NCBI GenBank assembly: GCA_019314005.1
Contig: JAFDAE010000002.1
Coordinates: forward strand, 1-40,169
DNA length: 40,169 nt
Direction: 5' to 3'
Source of the DNA: Deltaproteobacteria bacterium
GTDB taxonomy: Bacteria; Desulfobacterota; Desulfobacteria; C00003060; C00003106
In this document: piece after piece, positions 7,922 to 15,225 of the stretch
Numbering within the stretch: the stretch's first letter is position 1
How the letters are laid out: every line of letters begins with the position of its first letter
Translations under genes and position numbers: made by a program
The notes under the pieces: model-generated
The model's input: only the letters and a program-made list of their open reading frames with translations
Told to the model about the DNA's origin: nothing
Databases searched by the model: none

Positions 7922-10900
7922 ATGTCACTCAGCACCAATTTGATCAGCGGTCTTTCCAGCGGTTTTGACTGGCGGAGCATGATAGATCAGTTGATTGCCA
8001 TTGAGCATCGTAGAGTGGATATTGTTGAAAACAGAAAGGGCGAGTACGAATCAAAGCTCTCCGCCTTCCGATCTGTAAATACTATGCTTCTGTCCCTGAA
8101 AACAGATTCAGTGACACTGGCAAAGAGCGATTCCTTCAATGTATACACCTCATCTTTAACCACGAATTCCGCCAATTACACTGCGTCGGATTTCATGTCC
8201 ATCATCACAGGCGCCGATGCTGCTCCTGGGTCTCATGCTATTGAAATGACTTCGAGTTCGAGCATTGCCCAGGCTCGCAAGATTTCATCAAAAAGCTTTT
8301 CGACCGGCAGTGAGGCATTGGGCTTAACGGGGGAGTTTGTTATCAATGGCAGGGCGGTCAGGGTGGATGACACCGACGACCTGATGGACATTCGCGATAA
8401 AATCAACAACGTGAACTCCGGTTCAAACGCCACAGGTATGACAGCATCGATCCTGACAGTTTCCGACACAGATTATCGTCTGATATTGACAAGCGATAAT
8501 ACAGGTAAGGATGCCTTCACTATTTTTGACGCGAGCGCGGATACGGTCAATATCCTGCAAAACACTTCCGCCGGGTTGGGATTTCTTGACGGTACAACCC
8601 CCACAATAAAAAATTCCACCAGTGACGGGGCGAAATCCGGGAAGTTTTCCAACAGTGAAGTGGCTGTCGGCTCACTCCTTGGTCTTACCAGCGCCCAGAC
8701 CGGCACAGGTATAACCATAGGGGGTGGAACGGTCAATATTAACCTTGCCACACAATCGCTATCAACCATTGCCGGCAATATCAACGCATTAAGTGGAGTT
8801 TCTGCTTCCGTGGAGAGTATTACCGAAGACGGAACAACGGGTTACTATATAGATGTCAGTGGAACAACCAGTTTTGGTGACAAAAACAACGTGCTTCAGA
8901 CCCTGGGGATTCTGGTCGGGGGACAGTCTGACGTGTCCGAGGTGCATACCAGCGATACGGCCAATACAAAGATAAGCACTCCCGCAGAATACATTATAGG
9001 GACCACCCTATTTAGTGATGTAAATGGTTTTCCAGGTGATCCAGCAGGTCAAAGTGATACCATCACCATATTCGGTACAAAGCATGATGGAACTACTGTT
9101 ACAGCTTCCGATTTTAACATTTATGATGCTGGTTATAAAAATGTGCAGGCCCTGCTCAATGAAATCGAATCTTGCTTCGGTCTCGATTCAGGAAGTGCAA
9201 CTATAGTAGACGGCAAAATACAGGTTGCTGACAGCACAGCAGGCGATAGCGAGCTGAGCATATCCATGGTTGCCAACAACGAAGGTGGCGGGAGCCTTGA
9301 CCTCGGGACCCTTACAGCCACCATTGAAGGTTATACCATGCAGACAAGCGCGGGCAAAGACGCCAGTGTCAAGGTAGATGGCACAACCATAACCAGCTCC
9401 ACCAATGTCATTACGGATGTCATTTCCGGGGTCACCATTAATTTGAAGAAGATAGAATCCGGCTCACAGGTTGATTTGAACATCTCTCGGGATCTGGACA
9501 GCATAAAATCACCTGTTCAGGGCTTTATAGACAAATACAACGATATATTGGGATATATAAATGACCAGTTTGCATGGGATGAGGACACTCAGTCAGCGGG
9601 TCTGCTCAGTGGCGACGGGACGCTCTCATCCATCAAGTTAAGTCTCCAGGATGTATTGATCAGTACAATCAAAGACCTTCCAACAGACATGAATGCCCTT
9701 TCGTTGATCGGAATCAACTCTGATATGAACGGCGTGCTCTCGCTCAATAACAGTGATTTTACAGATGCCTTGGTCAACGATTTTGACGGCGTGAGAAGGA
9801 TCTTTATTGCTGAAGGAACTACCACGGACGGTGACGTTTCATATATATCCCACGCCAGAGAGACTGTGGCCGGCGATTACGCAGTAAAAATTACCACAGC
9901 GGCGGAACAGGCAACCGTCACGGGGGCGAAAGATTTAAGCGGCGGGATTGCAAGTGACGAGACTATGGTCATTACCCAGGGAAACAGCACGGCCACCATC
10001 GCGCTTGATGACACGGGCAACGGAAAATCCATCGACGATATCGTCAACGCGATCAATTCCGAGCTGGATACGGTATATACCGAGATGTGGACAGGAACAG
10101 AGGCAAATACCCTGATTGCTGGAGGTACTGCCATTACTTCCAGTACTGTGTGGAGCGACATTAACACAACAGGGGTTCCGGGTAATGATGTTGTTGACGG
10201 TGACACCATCTCTTTCTCGGGAAACACAAAGAACGGAACATCCGTATCAGGCACATATACCATCGATGACAAGACTATGGATACTGTCCAGGGACTCTTG
10301 TCGGCCATAGAGGACGCCTACGGAAACAATGTCTCGGCGAACATCGATTCCGACGGTAAACTGATCCTTGCAGATAATACGGCAGGGGGCAGCCAGATTG
10401 AGATCTCTCTTGATTGTACCAATGCTCATAGTCTTACTTTCGGTACGATGGAAGTCACTACCGAAGGTCGCTATGCCATGGCTATCACCGCCTCAAAAGA
10501 CTCTAATAATCAGCTCGTACTGGAAAGCGATGACTACGGAAGCGACACAAGTTTTACTATACAGGTAAGCGGCGCCGAGCTGGGTTTGACAAATGGCACA
10601 CATAGCGGTGTTGACGTGGCCGGGACAATCAACGATGAGGTTGCCACCGGCTCAGGGCAGGTCTTAACCGGAGACGCGCCGACAGAAGGGGGAACAACAA
10701 GCGTGGAGGGGTTATCCGTCAGGGTCACGCTTACACCTGACCAGTTGGCCTCTCAAGGGGAAGGCCAGGGCAATGTCAAAATAACCATGGGTGCCGCTGA
10801 AAAGTTTAACAGAGAATTATACAGTATTACTGATCCGTACGACGGCTACGTGGCCTTCAAACAGACTTCACTTCAAAACAGCATCGATAATTTCAAAACC

Positions 10901-11053
10901 CAGATCGAAAACATGGAGGCATTTCTCAACCGTAAGACAGAATCGATGATTAACCGCTTTGTGTCCATGGAACTGGCATTGAGCCAAATTCAAAGCCAGA
11001 GCGACTGGCTTGCCGGCCAGATCAATGCCTCTTACAGCGGATGGGGTTGGTAG
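7922..11053 (+). CDS. fliD: Flagellar hook-associated protein 2 (filament cap), enlarged
   Basis: FliD caps the growing filament and promotes flagellin folding. The N-terminus (LISGLSSGFDWRSMIDQLI, then a coiled EHRRVDIVENRKGEYESKLSAF region) and the C-terminal coiled segment (NFKTQIENMEAFLNRKTESM, then LSQIQSQSDWLAGQI) are characteristic. At 1043 residues it is about twice the usual length. Two related inserted modules, residues about 352-470 and 735-850, share GDTI-x-F/I-G-x-x-x-DGT/NGT, a VQ-x-LL-x-x-IE segment and a ADxTAGxSxxxIS segment, a type also seen as insertions in other hook and hook-associated proteins. The SD is AAAGGAGA. It is the first gene of a sigma-28 operon with fliS and a FliT/FlgN-like gene. 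Confidence 0.95.
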   Translation: MSLSTNLISGLSSGFDWRSMIDQLIAIEHRRVDIVENRKGEYESKLSAFRSVNTMLLSLKTDSVTLAKSDSFNVYTSSLTTNSANYTASDFMSIITGADAAPGSHAIEMTSSSSIAQARKISSKSFSTGSEALGLTGEFVINGRAVRVDDTDDLMDIRDKINNVNSGSNATGMTASILTVSDTDYRLILTSDNTGKDAFTIFDASADTVNILQNTSAGLGFLDGTTPTIKNSTSDGAKSGKFSNSEVAVGSLLGLTSAQTGTGITIGGGTVNINLATQSLSTIAGNINALSGVSASVESITEDGTTGYYIDVSGTTSFGDKNNVLQTLGILVGGQSDVSEVHTSDTANTKISTPAEYIIGTTLFSDVNGFPGDPAGQSDTITIFGTKHDGTTVTASDFNIYDAGYKNVQALLNEIESCFGLDSGSATIVDGKIQVADSTAGDSELSISMVANNEGGGSLDLGTLTATIEGYTMQTSAGKDASVKVDGTTITSSTNVITDVISGVTINLKKIESGSQVDLNISRDLDSIKSPVQGFIDKYNDILGYINDQFAWDEDTQSAGLLSGDGTLSSIKLSLQDVLISTIKDLPTDMNALSLIGINSDMNGVLSLNNSDFTDALVNDFDGVRRIFIAEGTTTDGDVSYISHARETVAGDYAVKITTAAEQATVTGAKDLSGGIASDETMVITQGNSTATIALDDTGNGKSIDDIVNAINSELDTVYTEMWTGTEANTLIAGGTAITSSTVWSDINTTGVPGNDVVDGDTISFSGNTKNGTSVSGTYTIDDKTMDTVQGLLSAIEDAYGNNVSANIDSDGKLILADNTAGGSQIEISLDCTNAHSLTFGTMEVTTEGRYAMAITASKDSNNQLVLESDDYGSDTSFTIQVSGAELGLTNGTHSGVDVAGTINDEVATGSGQVLTGDAPTEGGTTSVEGLSVRVTLTPDQLASQGEGQGNVKITMGAAEKFNRELYSITDPYDGYVAFKQTSLQNSIDNFKTQIENMEAFLNRKTESMINRFVSMELALSQIQSQSDWLAGQINASYSGWGW

Positions 11054-11060
11054 TAAGGTC

Positions 11061-11096
11061 AGGGACTTGTCCCCACGCTTCTGCGTGGGGATGCAT
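11061..11096. repeat. GC-rich REP hairpin between fliD and fliS
   Basis: CCCCACGC and GCGTGGGG (11071-11090) form a perfect 8-bp stem with a TTCT loop, followed by ATGCATA. The same hairpin with a CTCGTTCCCA opening recurs near 12059, 19384, 25607, 27484, 28178 and 35708. Confidence 0.7.
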
Positions 11097-11126
11097 ATAT
11101 ATCGACTATAAGGAGGACATACTTTC

Positions 11127-11567
11127 ATGTATGAGAATGGTATTAATGCTTACAGGCAGACAAATGTGATAACGGCGGACCCCGGAAGGCTGGTGCTGAT
11201 GTGTTACGAGGGTGCAATCAGCAGTCTGAGGATTGCGAAGGAAAAGTACATTTCCAAAGAGTACGAAGCAAAAGCGGGAGCCGTTCAAAAGGCACAGACC
11301 ATTATAAACGAATTGATGCAGGCGCTTGATTTCAAAAAAGGGGGAGAAGTAGCTGGGAATCTGGAGGCTCTCTACAATTATATGCTGCGCCGCATAGCCG
11401 AGGGAGATGTAAAAGGGGACGTTAAGCTCTTTGATGAAGTAATCCTAATGCTTGGTGACCTTGAATCGGCATGGAAAGAGATATCTTGTACCCCTGAAAA
11501 GCCTCGTTTTATCCATGATGCCGGTCAGGGAATGCCCGCGGCTTCAAGCGCAGCCGGAGCGTATTAA
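11127..11567 (+). CDS. fliS: Flagellar export chaperone FliS
   Basis: FliS binds the C-terminal helix of flagellin in the cytoplasm and keeps it unpolymerised until export. This 146-residue protein has the family opening (MYENGINAYRQTNVITADPG, RLVLMCYEGAISSL) and the LYNYMLRRIAEGD helix. An AAGGAGGA lies about 10 nt before the ATG. The C-terminal about 25 residues (PAASSAAGAY) are low complexity. It lies downstream of fliD and is separated from the next ATG by a single nucleotide, so the chaperone pair is probably co-translated. Confidence 0.95.
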   Translation: MYENGINAYRQTNVITADPGRLVLMCYEGAISSLRIAKEKYISKEYEAKAGAVQKAQTIINELMQALDFKKGGEVAGNLEALYNYMLRRIAEGDVKGDVKLFDEVILMLGDLESAWKEISCTPEKPRFIHDAGQGMPAASSAAGAY

Positions 11568-11568
11568 A

Positions 11569-12024
11569 ATGGACAGAGACAATAATATCGAACAGGCATG
11601 TAATCTTTCAGACCTGTTAGAGGGGAAACTGGACGCTTTCAAGTCCTTTTTGTCAGCCACCGCGCTGCTGAAGGATGCCGCCGATCTTCAGGAGACGGAA
11701 AAGATTGAGACTCTTATAGCAAAGCGCGAAAACTGCATGAAAGTTATTGGAGAGATTGATGGTCGGATAAACAAGATCAGGAATTTCATGCCGGCTCTGC
11801 CCGGTGGAGCGGTGGAAAGAGTGAGAGCGATCACAAAATCCATTGATGATACCGTCGCGGAGGCGGCGTTTTTGAATAAAGAATTTGAGACAATATTCAT
11901 GTTTCACCATAACAATTTAAAAGGCAGGTTGTCAAAAACCCATCACAGCCGGGACGGCATAAAGAACTATGCGCTTGGGGCTTATGGGGAGAATCAGCCC
12001 AGATTTCTGGATGTTAAATCATGA
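11569..12024 (+). CDS. FliT/FlgN-like flagellar chaperone (putative)
   Basis: This 151-residue, mostly helical and charged protein has no signal peptide or membrane segment. Its position right after fliS (1 nt gap) and its helical make-up (DLLEGKLDAFKSFLSATALL, ETEKIETLIAKRENCMKVIG) fit the FliT/FlgN class of export chaperones, which bind FliD or FlgK/FlgL. Sequence conservation in this class is weak, so the identity rests largely on context. An in-frame start inside fliS (11452) is open, but 11569 follows the fliS stop at once and gives the usual length. Co-expressed with fliD and fliS. Confidence 0.65.
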   Translation: MDRDNNIEQACNLSDLLEGKLDAFKSFLSATALLKDAADLQETEKIETLIAKRENCMKVIGEIDGRINKIRNFMPALPGGAVERVRAITKSIDDTVAEAAFLNKEFETIFMFHHNNLKGRLSKTHHSRDGIKNYALGAYGENQPRFLDVKS

Positions 12025-12058
12025 AGTTAACAATTTTTGTAGAGAGGGGAGGTATTCT

Positions 12059-12086
12059 CTCGTTCCCACGCTGGAGCATGGGAAAC
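12059..12086. repeat. REP hairpin (CTCGTTCCCA type) upstream of flaG
   Basis: CTCGTTCCCACGCTGGAGC followed by ATGGGAAAC forms an imperfect CCCA/TGGG hairpin of the same type as near 11071 and 27484. It sits just before the flaG sigma-28 promoter. Confidence 0.55.
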
Positions 12087-12100
12087 AGGTAAACGATTGT

Positions 12101-12127
12101 TAAAGTTTTTTCCCAAGATGTCGATAA
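12101..12127 (+). promoter_or_regulatory. Sigma-28 (FliA) promoter of flaG
   Basis: TAAAGTTT (12101-12108), 11-nt spacer, GTCGATAA (12120-12127): one mismatch to consensus with canonical spacing. The flaG ATG lies about 48 nt downstream. Confidence 0.88.
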
Positions 12128-12175
12128 CGTATTTAAAGCTCAGGGACACTTAGCTTGGACTGGAGGTATTGTAAA

Positions 12176-12544
12176 ATGGATATCAGCATAGACAAAATTG
12201 GTGTGGAGCCCTTGAATATACCGGAAGATTCGGTGAACAAGCCCGCTGCTTCCGTGAGTCCACATGAGGAAGAAAACCACGAAAAGGTATCCGAATCTGA
12301 GTCAGGCGGATCTGTCAGCAATCAACAGGCAAGAGAGTTAACGGAACAACTCCAGGGATACATAGACAGGATGAATATAAACATAGCCTTCTCCACATAC
12401 GGGGAAAAGGATAAAAATATCTCAATTATCGTGTCTGAAAAAGAAACAGGAACACTAATCCGTGAGATCCCGCCTGAAGAGTTGCAGCGATTGCATGTAA
12501 AAATGGAAGAACTTGCCGGTATGATTTTTGACGGAATGGTTTGA
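12176..12544 (+). CDS. flaG: FlaG family flagellar protein
   Basis: The 122-residue product has a Ser/Glu-rich disordered N-terminus (about residues 15-50) and a C-terminal FlaG domain: LQGYIDRMNINIAFST, then ISIIVSEKETGTLIREIPPEE, then a terminal helix. FlaG proteins are small late flagellar proteins that influence filament length in several bacteria. Start 12176 is chosen because GGAGG lies about 9 nt upstream; an in-frame ATG at 12155 overlaps that ribosome site. The gene has its own sigma-28 promoter and converges on the minus-strand pilZ gene. Confidence 0.88.
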   Translation: MDISIDKIGVEPLNIPEDSVNKPAASVSPHEEENHEKVSESESGGSVSNQQARELTEQLQGYIDRMNINIAFSTYGEKDKNISIIVSEKETGTLIREIPPEELQRLHVKMEELAGMIFDGMV

Positions 12545-12654
12545 GGTTCGTGACTATTAACGGAACCAGACTGAATCTATTTAAACCGAAGGCTGAAGAA
12601 GGGGCACGAAGAACACGATTGCTGTGCACCCATCTGACCAGTCACTGAGGATCT

Positions 12655-13470
12655 TTATAAGTTTTCAGATTCCCTGTTTTTCGCATCGGAGCTAAGTCTG
12701 AGGAGTTCTCTCTGCCTTTTAAACACGTACCTGACAATCATTTCTCGATCACCTTCAGACAGTTCCGCAAATCGGACAGAAACATCGTATCTGTTTTCCG
12801 GGCCTGATTCTGCGGACGACGTTACTTCTCCAAGCACATTTATCCATGTCCTGGAGACTAAAGGGAGAAAAACCCTGAGCGCAATAATGTCGCCAATCGA
12901 AAAATTCCGATTTGCAACGAATCTCATTCCGGAACCACTGATGCTCACACATTCACTGCCGGCGGACACGTATCTTTCAGAGTCTCTACTTTCCAGTATA
13001 TTCAGAATGCGGTCTATTTTCAAGTTTGCCTGATATATAAGATTGTAAAGTAACTCTGAATTAGCTTCTTCAATTTCGGGCGCTTTAAATGGTTCACCAA
13101 AGATATTTTTAAAGATAATTTCCGGTTTGTTTTCGCAACTTTCGTAATCTCCCTGTGAAATCTTCCGGTAATCAACTCTCAGCATGTCATCCACTCTTAC
13201 ATATCCTCTTTGGCTTACCCTGATTGTTTTGACTTCCGGGAAATCTTCCAAATCGATAACACGATAATGTGTGTCTTCTTTTGAAACGTAAATATCTGTA
13301 CCGGCAGAAAGCGTCATTTTTTTGTCATCTATGTCAAGCTTAATGACGGTTACTCCATCCGGGGAGCTTTTCACATAACCTTTTGTACGCACCGTATTGC
13401 CGCCCGAGATAAATTTAACCTCCACGGTTTCCGGTTTGACTTCAAAACATGTATCTTTATTGATATCCAT
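12655..13470 (-). CDS. PilZ-domain protein, YcgR-like (c-di-GMP receptor candidate)
   Basis: The 271-residue protein resembles flagellar-brake type PilZ receptors. Residues about 10-85 are an N-terminal beta domain of the PilZN/YcgR-N kind. R88-G-Y-V-R92 provides the c-di-GMP-binding RxxxR motif, and residues about 170-255 form the PilZ barrel. The second PilZ motif reads S176-I-S-G-S-G181, with Ser where Asp or Asn is usual. The two motifs are separated by an unusually long insert (about 95-170) containing a helix (LIYQANLKIDRILNIL) that could mediate oligomerisation. The start has no clear SD. It is the last gene of a minus-strand operon with an HD-GYP phosphodiesterase and a FlgM-associated protein, so a role in tuning motility by c-di-GMP is likely. 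Confidence 0.75.
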   Translation of the reverse strand: MDINKDTCFEVKPETVEVKFISGGNTVRTKGYVKSSPDGVTVIKLDIDDKKMTLSAGTDIYVSKEDTHYRVIDLEDFPEVKTIRVSQRGYVRVDDMLRVDYRKISQGDYESCENKPEIIFKNIFGEPFKAPEIEEANSELLYNLIYQANLKIDRILNILESRDSERYVSAGSECVSISGSGMRFVANRNFSIGDIIALRVFLPLVSRTWINVLGEVTSSAESGPENRYDVSVRFAELSEGDREMIVRYVFKRQRELLRLSSDAKNRESENL

Positions 13471-13530
13471 GAATCGACGTAATTGCAGTTTCTATGCCAG
13501 AATTAGGTCAGGGGGCAGGGAACGAGACAA

Positions 13531-13579
13531 ACGGTTTACGGTTATTGGTTTACACTATTTTCTTTGATCAACTGTAATC
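13531..13579 (-). repeat. Heptamer repeat element (GGTTTAC flavour), reverse orientation
   Basis: ACGGTTTACGGTTATTGG, TTTACACTATTTTC and TTTGATCAACTGTAATCTG are the reverse of the family core found at 15134, 25541 and 38821. It lies between the two minus-strand genes and is therefore co-oriented with them. Confidence 0.75.
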
Positions 13580-13581
13580 TG

Positions 13582-14646
13582 TCAAGCGTTACCCCAGCCC
13601 CCCGATTCAACGAATGCGTCCACAATATTCTTATCAAACTGAGTATTGCGATTTCCTTGCAGTTCGCCTATTGCATCATCTATTCTCATAGCCTTTCGGT
13701 AAGGACGATTGCTCGTCATAGCATCGAAGGAGTCCGCCACACTTAAAATCCTTGAAAGAAAGGGGATATTTTCACCCGAGAGCCCATCGGGATACCCCTT
13801 GCCGTCCCACCTTTCATGATGATGGCGGATGATCTTTCTTTCAGTATCTATAAGCACAACCGGTTTTAGGATATTTTCTCCGATAATCGGATGATCTTTA
13901 ATTGTGGTATATTCTTCATCCGTCAGCCGACCCTCTTTAAGGAGTATTTTATCCGGCATGGCGATCTTTCCTATGTCATGTAGTATGCTGGCTATCCTGA
14001 GAGATTCAATCTCCTTTTTCGAACATTGTAAGGCTTTCGCCGTTTTAACGGCTAGTTCCGTTACATGCATTGAATGTCTCTCGGTGTAATTGTCTCGAAG
14101 ATGAATCGAAGTGATCAATGACTTGAAAGTATCAAGGATGTTGGCGTATAAGCTTTCATACAATATTTTATTTTCCAAGTTCAGAGATGCTCTTTGCACC
14201 AAAGTGCGAATATAGCCAAGGTCCTCTCGGGTGAATTTTCCTCCATCTCTTTTGCTTGTTAAACCCAGCACGCCAAAGCCTCTGCTTCTTATCATCAGGG
14301 GGGCACAGATTACAGAGCCTCGAAATTCAGTATTATCAGAGCTCGCAAGAGACGCCTCTCTGTTCCGGACAACTTTTCTGGATATTATGTCAAGCGGGGG
14401 TGGAATTTTGTTTTCGCGGCAATAACTGCTGGCGGAACCTCTGGCAACTCTGAGATGAAATTTATCATTCTCATCATCGAATAACGCTAAAAAACAGCCT
14501 CCTCCACCGGTTATCTTTAAGGCGAGCAAAGCAACTTCCTGAAAAATATAACCGTTTTTACTGCTCATATTTTCGATTGAGTCATATATGTAATCTATCG
14601 TGGACAGTTTTCTGATTTTATCGCTTAAATTCGCATGATCTATCAC
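13582..14646 (-). CDS. GAF / HD-GYP domain c-di-GMP phosphodiesterase
   Basis: The 354-residue protein has a GAF sensor domain (about residues 30-160) followed by an HD-GYP domain. Catalytic motifs are intact: H223-D224 in ILHDIGKIAMPDKI, DHP near 251, HHHERWDGKGYP (275-286) and SVADSFDAMTS. HD-GYP enzymes hydrolyse c-di-GMP, which generally favours motility. Translation starts at GTG (14644-14646, minus strand), supported by GAGG 6 nt upstream; the next candidates are weaker. It lies between the FlgM-associated gene and pilZ, so a c-di-GMP hydrolase and a receptor are made under sigma-28 control. Confidence 0.93.
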   Translation of the reverse strand: MIDHANLSDKIRKLSTIDYIYDSIENMSSKNGYIFQEVALLALKITGGGGCFLALFDDENDKFHLRVARGSASSYCRENKIPPPLDIISRKVVRNREASLASSDNTEFRGSVICAPLMIRSRGFGVLGLTSKRDGGKFTREDLGYIRTLVQRASLNLENKILYESLYANILDTFKSLITSIHLRDNYTERHSMHVTELAVKTAKALQCSKKEIESLRIASILHDIGKIAMPDKILLKEGRLTDEEYTTIKDHPIIGENILKPVVLIDTERKIIRHHHERWDGKGYPDGLSGENIPFLSRILSVADSFDAMTSNRPYRKAMRIDDAIGELQGNRNTQFDKNIVDAFVESGGWGNA

Positions 14647-14677
14647 TTGCGACCTCGTTAAATGGAAGAATTGTTCT

Positions 14678-14700
14678 TCAACTCAACCACTCAACTATTT
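14678..14700 (-). repeat. Heptamer repeat, GTTGAGT flavour
   Basis: On the minus strand the sequence reads AATAGTTGAGTGGTTGAGTT, a 7-nt-period array. It supplies the TGA stop (14691-14693) of the upstream minus-strand gene. The same flavour recurs after the motE-like gene at about 28160-28262. Confidence 0.6.
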
Positions 14701-14903
14701 GAAGAGGTCTGTTTTAGCAGGACATCCACAAGGCTGTATGAGATTTTGTCGAAGGCTTCCTTTTTATTATTTTCAGATGACAGGGTTACAATATCGGCAC
14801 ATTTATTCAAGTTTTCAGGTTTACGGCGCACCGGATTTTCCATTCTGGTCTGTTTGCTGTATGCCTTAAGAACGCTCTCTACCCGATAAGCTGATATTGT
14901 CAT
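14691..14903 (-). CDS. FlgM-associated / FlgM-like small protein
   Basis: This is a 70-residue soluble protein with N-terminus MTISAYRVESVLKAYSKQ and C-terminal half CADIVTLSSENNKKEAFDKI. It resembles the short FlgM-associated family of Desulfovibrio-type bacteria, and the D-x-V-x-LSSE segment recalls FlgM itself, the anti-sigma-28 factor. It is shorter than typical FlgM (about 90-100 residues) and lacks a clear second FlgM helix, so it may be an accessory rather than the anti-sigma factor. A GGGAG lies about 8 nt before the ATG. A consensus sigma-28 promoter upstream, on the same strand, supports a place in the FliA regulatory loop. It is first in the operon with HD-GYP and PilZ genes. Confidence 0.6.
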   Translation of the reverse strand: MTISAYRVESVLKAYSKQTRMENPVRRKPENLNKCADIVTLSSENNKKEAFDKISYSLVDVLLKQTSSNS

Positions 14904-14971
14904 GGCACATCTCCCACGTTACGAGACCTTATGAAAAATTGAGCTTTCAAAAATCTCCAGATCTGGTTAGA

Positions 14972-14998
14972 TAATCGGCAAAAAGATTTAGAACTTTA
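14972..14998 (-). promoter_or_regulatory. Sigma-28 (FliA) promoter of the FlgM-associated/HD-GYP/pilZ operon
   Basis: On the minus strand TAAAGTTC (14998-14991), an 11-nt spacer and GCCGATTA (14979-14972) match the FliA consensus with two mismatches and canonical spacing. The first start codon is about 68 nt downstream. The 322-nt divergent gap 14904-15225 otherwise holds a sigma-54 site and a heptamer repeat for the plus-strand gene. Confidence 0.82.
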
Positions 14999-15064
14999 GA
15001 CAAATTTTTATGTTTTTTTGCGGGTGACAGATAAAGCTTCTACAGTTCTTCGTCAAAAAGTAAT

Positions 15065-15080
15065 TGGTACACAAATTGCT
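15065..15080 (+). promoter_or_regulatory. Sigma-54 promoter of the SPOR-TPR/fleS/fleR operon
   Basis: TGGTAC-N5-TTGCT (-24 GG at 15066-15067, -12 GC at 15078-15079) differs from the TGGCAC-N5-TTGCW consensus at one position. The predicted start is near 15091, giving a leader that contains the repeat at 15110-15192. Confidence 0.7.
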
Positions 15081-15109
15081 TAGATTGACAGCACGTACTT
15101 GTGAAAGGT

Positions 15110-15192
15110 GTCAGGGATCAGGGGGTCATGGTTGGCAGTTTACAGTTAACCGTTGATCAAAGGAAACAGTGTAAACCGTAAACCGATAACCG
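15110..15192 (+). repeat. Heptamer repeat element (GGTTTAC flavour)
   Basis: GTCAGGGATCAGGGGGTCA leads into CAGTTTACAGTTAACCGTTG, then ATCAAAGGAAACAGTGTAAACC and further GTAAACC/GATAACC units in 7-nt register. It lies in the leader of the SPOR-TPR gene. Confidence 0.8.
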
Positions 15193-15225
15193 TATAGCCC
15201 CTTGACAACTACTGAGATGGTGGCG

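Noticed and set aside
12545..12654. Bidirectional terminator between flaG and pilZ
   Set aside because: GGTTC/GAACC can pair over 5 bp, but there is no T tract; support is insufficient.
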